From: an uncultured Flavobacteriaceae bacterium
GTDB taxonomy: Bacteria; Bacteroidota; Bacteroidia; Flavobacteriales; Flavobacteriaceae
Length of the DNA stretch: 52,050 nucleotides
Assembly: GCA_913048115.1 (NCBI GenBank)
Contig: CAJWVI010000010.1
Coordinates: 1-52,050 of the forward strand
Direction: 5' to 3'
Made by a program: the position numbers and the translations under genes. The notes below the pieces were generated by a model, which worked only from the letters and a program-made list of their open reading frames with translations, was not told the DNA's origin and did no database searches. Below, piece after piece: positions 8,471 through 16,648 of this stretch (position 1 is its first letter; every line of letters begins with the position of its first letter).

Positions 8471-11083
8471 TTATTTTAAAATTTTTACAATAAAAGATGT
8501 TCCTTTTCCAATAGTACTATTCACTAATATTTCTCCTTTCATTATATCTATAGCTTCTTTTGCAATTGTTAAACCAAGTCCCGTTCCTTGAATTAAATCA
8601 ACATTTTTTCCTCGAGAAAAAGGGTTGAAAATGTTTTTAAGCTCCGATTTGGAAATTCCTATTCCATAATCTGTTATTGTAATAACGATGTATTTTTTTT
8701 CGGAGGATAATTTAACAGTGACTTTTTTAGCACTTGGAGAATACTTTATAGCATTACCAATTAGATTGATAAAAATGTTTCTTCCCAACTTTTCATCAAT
8801 AAATATCTCATTATTTTTTAGTCCCTCAATGTCAAGTAGAAGTATATCATGTGATTTCTCACAGGCGCTAGATATTTCATTAATGATCTCGTTCAAGAAA
8901 TCTCCAAGATTTATATTTACAGGAGTTTGTCTTATTTTTCCTGCTTCAGCTTGTCCAACAATTAATATATCGTCTAATAATTTTGTCATGTGTAAAACTT
9001 GATCTTCTATTTTGTTTAGTTTTTTTTGAATAATAATTGGATCCATTTTTGCCCAGTATTTTTTAATAGAGCCTGCAGCAAAATTAATTGACGATAGTGG
9101 TGTCCGAAACTCATGAGATGCTGTTGAAACAAACCTCGATTTTAATTCATTTAATTCTTTTTGCTTTTCTAATGCTTGGTTTAATTTTAAGGTTCGTTCA
9201 TTTACTTTCAATTCTAGCTCGTTACGATACCCAGCCAACTCAGTTATATCTTGTCCTACTCCTAAAACACCAATAATTTCCCCATTGATGTCGCGACGTG
9301 TACTTGAGTTTAATAATACCATTACACGCTGTCCATCTTTGGCAAATAATGGAAATTCATAATTTGCAGTCTCTTGACCAAGCAACGCGTCGTTTAATAC
9401 CTTGTTTACCGACTTCCTATAATCTTCTGTAATGTAGGTTTTCACTAGATCTTTTCCAAAGACTTCCTTTTTTGCAAACCCAGTAATTTTTTCAGAAGTT
9501 TGGTTCCACTCATTAACAAGTCCTTTACTGTCAATACCAAAAATAGGAGCATTAGCCGTATCAATTAATAATGTCAAATCATGCGCTACACGTTCCATTT
9601 CAGAACGGTAAATATCAATTTCAGTTTGAAAAGCAAGCTCCTTGTTGGCTAGAATTAATTCATTGGCTCTTTTTTCTTTCTCTTTATTGGCAAGGACTAA
9701 CTCATCTGCACGTTTTTCTTTTTCCTTATTTTGGAAAGCAAGCTCTTTATTAGCAATCGCTAATTCATTTGCACGTTTTTCTTTTTCTTTGTTTTGAAAA
9801 GCAAGCTCTTTGTTAGCAATTGCTAATTCATCTGCACGATTTTCTTTCTCTTTGTTTTGAAAGGCAAGCTCTGTGTTGGCTATGGCTAATTCATCTGCGC
9901 GTTTTTCTTTTTCTTTATTTTGGAAAGCAAGCTCGGTATTAGCAATTGCTAATTCATCTGAACGTTTTTCTTTTTCTTTGTTTTGAAAGGCAAGTTCTGC
10001 ATTGGCTAATACTAATTCATCTGCACGTTTTTCTTTTTCTTTGTTTTGGAAAGCAAGCTCGGTATTAGCAATTGCTAATTCGTCTGCTTGTTTTGAAAGG
10101 TCTTCTTTTTGTTTCGTTTGCTCATTTATATTAAACATAATAGCTACATACTTAACTATTTTTCCAGTAATGTCTTTAAATGGCATAATGGTTAGATCCA
10201 TCCAATAGAATTTCCCTCCTATTTGTCTATTCAAAATTTCACCTTTAAATACTTTTCCAGAACAAATAGTTGTCATCATATTAGTGAAAAAACCCTCAGG
10301 TTGTTTATCGCTCTTTAATATTCTATGGTTTTGACCTATTAAATCTTCTCTATGGTATCCATAGAGTTTACAAAAGTTGTCGTTCACAAACGTAATGTTA
10401 AAATCAGCATCAGTTTCAGAAACGATAGCCGCTTTATTTAAACACCTATTTTGTTGCTCCAGCTCATCTTTAATGGCGGCTAATTCCTTTGTTCGTTTAT
10501 CTTTATCTTTGTTTTGAAATGAAAGTTCTTTGTTAGAAGTATTTAAACTATGAATAGTTTCTTGCAACTCTACTTTTTTTTCTATGAGTAAGCGTTCAGT
10601 TTTAGCCCGTTGTTCTCGCTCTTGTTTAACTTCTTTTTTCAATTTAATTTTAGCCCGTTCGGTTTTGGTAATGTCTGACACGGATACACCAATTCTTTTT
10701 TCAGATAGTTTCCATGCGGTAACGTGATAAAACTTATTAAAAGCAGCGCCATAGGTCTTAAATCTAATTTCTTTTCCAGTTAGATCAACACTTGCAAAAG
10801 AAACGAACCAATTGTCCTCTATAACATCCACAATAGTGGATATTTTTTTATTTAATAACTGCTCCTGGGTTTTGCCAAAAAATTTTGCAAAAGAAATGTT
10901 TATTCTACGAATATAGAAATCGATAGCGTCTCCATTTTTATCATAAATAAGCTCAATGACATCAACCATGTCTGCCATAGTATCAAAGATATTTTTATAT
11001 GAATGCTCTTGTGATGCATCAAGAATATTTTCTTTTAATGCATAGAGCTCCTTTTCCAATTCTTTATACGAAGGTTTACTCAT
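8471..11083 (-). CDS. PAS sensor kinase with 21-residue coiled-coil repeat
   Basis: The 870-residue protein has no membrane helix. It contains a PAS-like domain (about 20-150), a coiled coil, a second PAS domain (about 215-325), eight tandem coiled-coil units at residues 333-493, a third PAS domain (about 505-625), a dimerisation helix with H657 in TASHEFRTPLSS, and an ATPase domain with NLIGNAIKYS, DYGIGI and GTGLGL boxes. The repeats are charged heptad triplets of the type ADELAIANTELAFQNKEKEKR. They would form a long parallel rod between sensors and kinase. It is followed closely by the receiver-kinase hybrid, its probable phosphotransfer partner. The promoter region (11084-11278) carries a CCTWAGG palindrome. 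Confidence 0.92.
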   Translation of the reverse strand: MSKPSYKELEKELYALKENILDASQEHSYKNIFDTMADMVDVIELIYDKNGDAIDFYIRRINISFAKFFGKTQEQLLNKKISTIVDVIEDNWFVSFASVDLTGKEIRFKTYGAAFNKFYHVTAWKLSEKRIGVSVSDITKTERAKIKLKKEVKQEREQRAKTERLLIEKKVELQETIHSLNTSNKELSFQNKDKDKRTKELAAIKDELEQQNRCLNKAAIVSETDADFNITFVNDNFCKLYGYHREDLIGQNHRILKSDKQPEGFFTNMMTTICSGKVFKGEILNRQIGGKFYWMDLTIMPFKDITGKIVKYVAIMFNINEQTKQKEDLSKQADELAIANTELAFQNKEKEKRADELVLANAELAFQNKEKEKRSDELAIANTELAFQNKEKEKRADELAIANTELAFQNKEKENRADELAIANKELAFQNKEKEKRANELAIANKELAFQNKEKEKRADELVLANKEKEKRANELILANKELAFQTEIDIYRSEMERVAHDLTLLIDTANAPIFGIDSKGLVNEWNQTSEKITGFAKKEVFGKDLVKTYITEDYRKSVNKVLNDALLGQETANYEFPLFAKDGQRVMVLLNSSTRRDINGEIIGVLGVGQDITELAGYRNELELKVNERTLKLNQALEKQKELNELKSRFVSTASHEFRTPLSSINFAAGSIKKYWAKMDPIIIQKKLNKIEDQVLHMTKLLDDILIVGQAEAGKIRQTPVNINLGDFLNEIINEISSACEKSHDILLLDIEGLKNNEIFIDEKLGRNIFINLIGNAIKYSPSAKKVTVKLSSEKKYIVITITDYGIGISKSELKNIFNPFSRGKNVDLIQGTGLGLTIAKEAIDIMKGEILVNSTIGKGTSFIVKILK
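9605..10087 (-). repeat. In-frame 63-bp tandem repeat (coiled coil)
   Basis: There are seven units of 63 bp and one of 42 bp within the kinase gene, encoding residues 333-493. Each unit is three heptads ending in KEKEKR or a close variant. The seventh unit, ADELVLANKEKEKR, lacks exactly seven residues, so the heptad phase is kept. The last unit diverges at its end (TEIDIYR). DNA copies are similar enough for slippage. Confidence 0.95.
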
Positions 11084-11278
11084 AGTTTTATGGTTTTATA
11101 GGTTGATTTTCGTATCATATAAATTAGTGTTACGCATTGGTTTTTAAATTAACTTTGAACAAAACACCTGTTTGGTGCAAGCCCTATTTTAGTTTAATGC
11201 ACAGAAATTTATCTATTATACCTTAGGCTCCAGTAATTTAACATATAGCTAGTGACGCACTACTTCTTTGCTTTAATT
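11084..11278. other. Intergenic region upstream of PAS kinase
   Basis: No gene was seen here. It contains CCTTAGG (11221-11227; CCTAAGG on the minus strand) and, downstream in the minus direction, ACAGGTGTTTT (minus; plus coordinates 11161-11171). The two occur in the same order as upstream of the kinase at 3763. Confidence 0.5.
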
Positions 11279-12478
11279 TTAATCTCTTATTATTGGAATC
11301 TTTATACAAAACTCAACACCTATTTTCTTTACTTTTGGACTTTCTATCTTAATACTTCCCCCTAATCTTCTTAATAGGTCAGAAACAGTCGGTAGACCAA
11401 TTCCAGTATTGCTATGATTTTCTAAGGTTTCAAAAAGTTCAAATACCTTATCATGGTTTTTTTTATCAATTCCAGGACCATTATCTTTATATACTATTTT
11501 ATAAAAATTAGATTTTTTTTCTAGTGTGATAGAAATAACAGATTTCGTTTCACCAACAAACTTTATGCTATTAGAGATTAAATTTTGAAATATTTGAATA
11601 AATGCTATTCTTGACTGCTTTAAAATAATGTTACAATTAGTATAGTTAATTATATATGTATGCTCCCAATTACACGTGGTTTTTATGTTTTCAAGTAACT
11701 CTTCTAAGTTAAATGTTTCAAAAACTATTTTAGCATTTGTAGATTTTGTAAACATCAACATTCCGTCAACAAGAGTATATAAGTATGTACTGCTAGAAGA
11801 AATTAGTGCGAGCCAAGATTTTCCCTTTTGATCTAATACTTGGGCGTAATCTTCTTGTATTATTTCAGCAAGGTGTTTTATTCCACTTATTGGGGTTTTG
11901 ATGTCGTGAGATAACTTATACCCAAACGCACTTAATTGTTTGTTGAGCCTTAATATTTCGTCATTTGCTTGCATTAATTCTGTGTTTTTTCTCCTCAACT
12001 CTAATAAGTTTACACACTGCTTCGCCAATAATTTTAAATTTATTTTTTGAGTTTTATTTAGTTTTCTTGGTGTATTGTCAATAACACACAAAGTACCTAA
12101 GCAATGCCCGTCTGAGGTGTTTAATGGAGCTCCTGCATAAAAAACAACGTTTGGGTCTTTAGTAGTTAGTGGGTTCTTATAAAAGCGTTTATCTTTTCTA
12201 GCATCATTTACTATAAATAATTCATCTGGATTTAAAATACTGTGAGAACAAAAGGAAATCTCTCTTGGGGTTTCTATTGTATTTAAACCGTGTCGAGACT
12301 TAAACCATTGCCTGTTTTTATCAATAATAGAGACTAATGAAATAGGAGTGTTACAGATACCAGCAGCAATTTTTGTAATGGCATCAAAGTCTTCATCAGG
12401 TAGCGTATCTAAAATATTATAAGTATGTAAACTCTTGAGTCTTTCTTTTTCGTTTAATGGAATTTCGCTAGAAATCAT
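11279..12478 (-). CDS. GAF-domain sensor histidine kinase
   Basis: The 399-residue soluble kinase has an N-terminal GAF domain (about 20-160). Its sequence ERLKSLHTYNILDT, then AAGICNTPISLVSIID and a later GAPLNTSDGHCLGTLCVID, is characteristic of a widespread bacterial GAF subfamily. A coiled linker leads to H191 in KLSHDIKTPISG and an ATPase domain with NLISNSIKF, DNGPGID and GIGLPTV boxes. No receiver or regulator is linked directly; the downstream gene in the same direction starts about 200 nt away. The ligand is unknown. A cysteine pair (C77 and C126, within FCSHS and HCLGT) is common to this subfamily and might be redox-linked, but that is speculation. Confidence 0.88.
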   Translation of the reverse strand: MISSEIPLNEKERLKSLHTYNILDTLPDEDFDAITKIAAGICNTPISLVSIIDKNRQWFKSRHGLNTIETPREISFCSHSILNPDELFIVNDARKDKRFYKNPLTTKDPNVVFYAGAPLNTSDGHCLGTLCVIDNTPRKLNKTQKINLKLLAKQCVNLLELRRKNTELMQANDEILRLNKQLSAFGYKLSHDIKTPISGIKHLAEIIQEDYAQVLDQKGKSWLALISSSSTYLYTLVDGMLMFTKSTNAKIVFETFNLEELLENIKTTCNWEHTYIINYTNCNIILKQSRIAFIQIFQNLISNSIKFVGETKSVISITLEKKSNFYKIVYKDNGPGIDKKNHDKVFELFETLENHSNTGIGLPTVSDLLRRLGGSIKIESPKVKKIGVEFCIKIPIIRD

Positions 12479-13021
12479 AAATGTTATTTTATACGTGTAA
12501 TTTGTCTTCTAAACAGCTAAAACAAGTTCAAAGAATGAAAATAATTAATTTAGCAACATTAAATTATTATGTGCTATGAACCATAGGTTATATATAGCTG
12601 AAATACTTTTAAATGTAGATGAATGGCTTATAAAGCAAGATTGTAATGACTTAAGGAATATCAAACCCTAGTTCATAACATATTTAAAATAACAATAAAC
12701 ACAGCTTTCACTTCTTATTTTGAAATTAGTGATTAAATAAACTGTTTACTAATCTTGGTCTTTTGAACGCTCTTAAGGTATCAAAGGGTATTGTTCTATA
12801 GAAAAGCTAAAATACAATCAACGATGCAATGCACTTAAATAAGCCAGCCTTAGATCATAAATTTAGTTACACTAAAGGTTCATTAAATATCTTAGTTCTT
12901 TATTAATGCATTTCGTCTACAATACTTACCCATCTAACCAACAACAAATTACACCTACCGAATTTTAAAATAACGTAGACTTAAAGTTTTTAGTTTTAAA
13001 GAATATTAAAACACAAAAACC
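12479..13021. other. Long intergenic region, no gene seen
   Basis: This 543-bp divergent gap separates the GAF kinase (minus) and the secreted protein (plus). I find no convincing open frame, RNA gene or strong promoter match. It must hold the promoters for both genes. A TGGTC (12756-12760) followed by TTAAGGTA (12773-12780) weakly recalls the motif at 18774-18813 but lacks its first block. Confidence 0.5.
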
Positions 13022-16000
13022 ATGAACAAAATAATTCTCTCCATTGGTATCATCGCGATTAGTTTTACAACAGCAGCTCAAAACAAACAGCCTTTGACAG
13101 ATATTGACCTTGGTACGGCAGCTAATTTTATACTCTTTACAGGATCTGGAGCTGTTGCTAATACTGGAATTTCTAATATTACTGGTGATGTTGGATCTCA
13201 TGCAGGAGCGATAGCTGGGTTTGGACTACCTACAATTTTAAATGGAAATATACACAACACCAATTCTATTACTGCACAAGCTTCATTAGATCTAGCAGCA
13301 GCCTGCGTACAACTTCAAAATATACCTGCAACCATATCAGATCATAGTGGGATTTTTGGAAGTATAGCTGGAGAAACTATTTATCCCGGAGTTTATAGTG
13401 TTGCATCAGCAGTATCAATTACTGGAACATTAACCTTAGATGCTCAAGGAGACCCTGATGCTATGTTTATTTTTAAAATTACGGGGGCGCTTAATTCGGT
13501 TGCAGGTGCCACAGTTCTTTTAGCCAACGATGCCTCATCTGAGAACGTTTACTGGATTGCCGTGGGTGCACTTGCTTTGGGTGCAAACACAACGATGAAA
13601 GGAACCGCAATAGCTTACCCTGGAGCTGTTTCATTGGGGGCAGGAGGAGAGATAGATGGAAGTCTGTATTCTAGTGTAGGGGCAATCGCAATTGATTCAA
13701 CCCTTGGAACAAACCCATCTTATAGTACCACGTTTAGCTGCGATATAAACGCTTACTTATTTCAAAGCAACGATGTATACTCTGTAGATTTAGCATCAGG
13801 AAGTTCTTATGAAGTTGCCACAGATATTACTACAGGAAACATAAATGCAACAGGATATAACCCAATAGATGGATATATTTGGGGCTCTTTAAGTTCACCA
13901 GAAAAAACGATAGTGCGTATCGGTGAAAATTTCAATACAACTACTTATTATGTTGATGAATTACCAAACAGTGACTTAAATATTGGTGATGTAAGTAAAG
14001 ATGGTATTTATTATTTAAAAGCAGATGGAACAACATATTACAAAATAGATCTTGATCCCAATTCTGCAAATTTTGCGCAACACCAATCAACAGAGATTTT
14101 ATCTCAAAATATAAGTATTGATGATTGGGCTTTTAATACTGTTGATGGAAAGTTATACGCCGTGGCTAAAACCTCAAATATTTTATACCGTATTGACCCT
14201 TCAAATGGAAACGTACAAACCTTAGGTGAGGTTCCAATCTTAACAGGGTTAACATATACCTATGATGCCGTTTATTTTGATGTAGACGGTCGTTTTTATA
14301 TCTCTGCAAGTGAAACTGGAACTATATTTGTTGTGCAAAGTGTTCAAGATCTTGATGGTTTAATCACTATGGATTCTAACCTATTTGCATTTGGCCCTTC
14401 AAGTTCAAGTAGTGATGGAGCACGGTGCCCAACAGCTCTTGTTGCTCAAGAAATTTGTGACAATGGAATTGATGATGATGGAGATGGTTTAATTGATTGT
14501 GATGATCCTGCCTGCTCAGGGTATGGAGTATGTCCAATTATAGATTCAAGCGTTTCTGGAGGTAATGGTGGAGGTTTAGAAAGTAACAATAGACTGTCAA
14601 ATAAAGTGAGTCAAAGAAACTACAATCGAGCAAAAATAAATTACAGATTCGATAGAGATGTAGCTAGAAGAGTTAGAAAACCATCAACGTATGGACAAAA
14701 AAGTCAAAATTCAAATTTCCAACTACAAAACTTCATTCCACTCAACGTTATTAATGAGGATTATGTTATTGATTCTTCTCCTATAGATTTATTGGGCATC
14801 ACTAATGCAGTAGCTGTTTATTCTGTTGATTATATTAAAAATGAAGAATCTATAGCTTCTGTTCTAGCTTTGAAAACTGAAAACGGTGTTTATGAGCACA
14901 CAAAATATATTTGTGATCGATTATTAGGAGCCGAACTAATCTCTGTTTCGACCATAGAAATAAATGGATATAGTTTTATAAAATCGATCATAAGAAACAC
15001 AAGTAACTCTATTGAGTTTGTATTGAGTCTTTCTGCAAAAGTTTCTGATAGTAAACAAAACTTTTCAATTGAAAGTCACTGGAATTTAGATAAATATGAA
15101 AACAATATCACCTTTTATAATTTTCAAATTTGGTCAAATTCATTAGATGATTTATTATTATTAGGTGAAGAAGTTCTTGATCTGTTAGATATTGAAAAAC
15201 CAATATCTGATTATAACACCTCAAGTCCTCCAACCGTTTTTGTTAGAAAAGGAATGTATTATAATGGAAACTTACAGTTGCAAATTATTAATACCAATGC
15301 AAGTGATACAATTTCTTTTGTGGCAGGATTAAGAAAAACAGAAACAAGTACCATAGAAAACATAACGTCTTCAATTACTTTAAACAAAGATTATATTATC
15401 GATTTAGAGCTGGCAACAGGAAGTTTATTTGACATTGGTTTTAGAATTAGTGATGGTTTAGCAACACCAGATGATTTATTTATGTCTGATGGGCCTTGGG
15501 GGTATGATGACTCTGCTTTAAGTTCAAATATTAATACTTTTTCAATTAAACCAAATGAAACTATTTTTGAAACAGGTGTGTTTCCTGTTGAAAGGAATGT
15601 GTCTATACAAGGACAAACAAGTGAGTATATTGCCGTGTATAGAGCTTTAACCCCTCGGTTTAATCCAGTGAATCTATCTGGCTATAAAAGCCTTAAACTA
15701 AATGTAAAAGGGACAGGGAGTTTACACATAACACTTGTTAAAAAAAGTATACTTAATTGGGAAGACCAATATAAAACGACGATTGAATTAACTGATGAGA
15801 TTCAAGATCAGCATATTTCTTTTTCAAATTTTTATTCTACACTAGGGTATGAATTACTGTTAGATGATTTGGTTACTATTGTATTTACCATGATTTCTGA
15901 AAATGGAGCATTGGTCACAAAAAAGATGGACTTAGAAAACATTAGATTTTCTCTGGAAGACAATGAAATTAACAACACCAATACTAATTTCTCTAATTTG

Positions 16001-16243
16001 TATGCAATACCAAACCCGGTAGAGTCCACCACGAGTATTTATTTTAATTCTAATCAATCTGAAGATATCATATTTATAGTCTATGATCAATTAGGGAGAC
16101 AGGTGTTGAAAAATAACTTTAGAACCACAGTAGGCAAAAACCAATTAATATTCAATAGACAAAATTTAAAAAGTGGCTTATATTTCTGTCTTGTAAAAAG
16201 TTCAATAACTAATTACAAACCCTTAAAGCTGCTGGTTAAATAA
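13022..16243 (+). CDS. Secreted ice-binding-like (DUF3494) protein with T9SS signal
   Basis: The 1073-residue protein has a signal peptide ending near residue 20 (TTAAQN). Residues about 25-235 form a DUF3494/ice-binding-like domain: LGTAANFILFTGSGAV, ITGDVGSHAG, an internal helix rich in alanine, IYPGVYSVASAVSITG and GTAIAYPGAVSLGAGG are family hallmarks. A repetitive beta region (about 240-475) follows, then EICDNGIDDDGDGLIDCDD, a calcium-loop-like insert common in Bacteroidota surface proteins. A middle region of about 450 residues is not recognised. The last 80 residues are a type A T9SS sorting domain (YAIPNPVESTTSIYF ... LKSGLYFCLVKSS). The protein is therefore exported and probably surface-bound or released. 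DUF3494 proteins may bind ice or act as adhesins; activity cannot be judged here. Confidence 0.88.
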   Translation: MNKIILSIGIIAISFTTAAQNKQPLTDIDLGTAANFILFTGSGAVANTGISNITGDVGSHAGAIAGFGLPTILNGNIHNTNSITAQASLDLAAACVQLQNIPATISDHSGIFGSIAGETIYPGVYSVASAVSITGTLTLDAQGDPDAMFIFKITGALNSVAGATVLLANDASSENVYWIAVGALALGANTTMKGTAIAYPGAVSLGAGGEIDGSLYSSVGAIAIDSTLGTNPSYSTTFSCDINAYLFQSNDVYSVDLASGSSYEVATDITTGNINATGYNPIDGYIWGSLSSPEKTIVRIGENFNTTTYYVDELPNSDLNIGDVSKDGIYYLKADGTTYYKIDLDPNSANFAQHQSTEILSQNISIDDWAFNTVDGKLYAVAKTSNILYRIDPSNGNVQTLGEVPILTGLTYTYDAVYFDVDGRFYISASETGTIFVVQSVQDLDGLITMDSNLFAFGPSSSSSDGARCPTALVAQEICDNGIDDDGDGLIDCDDPACSGYGVCPIIDSSVSGGNGGGLESNNRLSNKVSQRNYNRAKINYRFDRDVARRVRKPSTYGQKSQNSNFQLQNFIPLNVINEDYVIDSSPIDLLGITNAVAVYSVDYIKNEESIASVLALKTENGVYEHTKYICDRLLGAELISVSTIEINGYSFIKSIIRNTSNSIEFVLSLSAKVSDSKQNFSIESHWNLDKYENNITFYNFQIWSNSLDDLLLLGEEVLDLLDIEKPISDYNTSSPPTVFVRKGMYYNGNLQLQIINTNASDTISFVAGLRKTETSTIENITSSITLNKDYIIDLELATGSLFDIGFRISDGLATPDDLFMSDGPWGYDDSALSSNINTFSIKPNETIFETGVFPVERNVSIQGQTSEYIAVYRALTPRFNPVNLSGYKSLKLNVKGTGSLHITLVKKSILNWEDQYKTTIELTDEIQDQHISFSNFYSTLGYELLLDDLVTIVFTMISENGALVTKKMDLENIRFSLEDNEINNTNTNFSNLYAIPNPVESTTSIYFNSNQSEDIIFIVYDQLGRQVLKNNFRTTVGKNQLIFNRQNLKSGLYFCLVKSSITNYKPLKLLVK

Positions 16244-16648
16244 ACACGCTTGTTTGACAGGTATTGATACTTGATTTCTATTGCCTTATTTTAGTGCTAT
16301 ATTTCAATGATAGAGTCTATGCCTTTATGAGATCTCTTGTCGTGTAGGGTTTAGTTTTAATAGTTTCAATGCTTAAACAACAGCTTTTATTTATTAGTTA
16401 TCTTTAATATAAACCACTTTTTAAGGTCTTTAAGGGCCTTACTCATTAAACCCGCAGTATTTGTCAACTAAAGTTTGATAGTCTCCATAAGGGTTGATTT
16501 GTACATTTTAGATAACTTATTGAGTATAAAACTAAAGCAGCTTTTTATTTAAAGGCACTGGTTTTTATTATTAGGCCCAATAGTTTTTATTTTGAGGGGG
16601 TATTTCTAGTTGTGCATACCTTGGCTAATATTTAAAAATCATAAGGTT
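16244..16648. other. Intergenic region between convergent genes
   Basis: About 405 bp lie between two gene ends, which is long for convergent genes. There is no open frame of useful size. One 18-nt imperfect palindrome with only G:T mismatches (16423-16440) is present without a T-run. No terminator or small RNA could be supported. Confidence 0.5.

Noticed and set aside
9605-10087. Regular direct repeats that could be mistaken for a CRISPR array
   Set aside because: They are in frame, encode heptads, have no unique spacers and differ from each other by synonymous and conservative changes.
12756-12780. Third copy of the composite motif upstream of the ice-binding-like gene
   Set aside because: TGGTC and TTAAGG occur, but the first block TACCTATAGA is missing and spacing differs.
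16423-16440. 18-nt palindrome as terminator of the secreted protein gene
   Set aside because: It has no loop to fold as a hairpin and no T-run, and it lies 180 nt after the stop.
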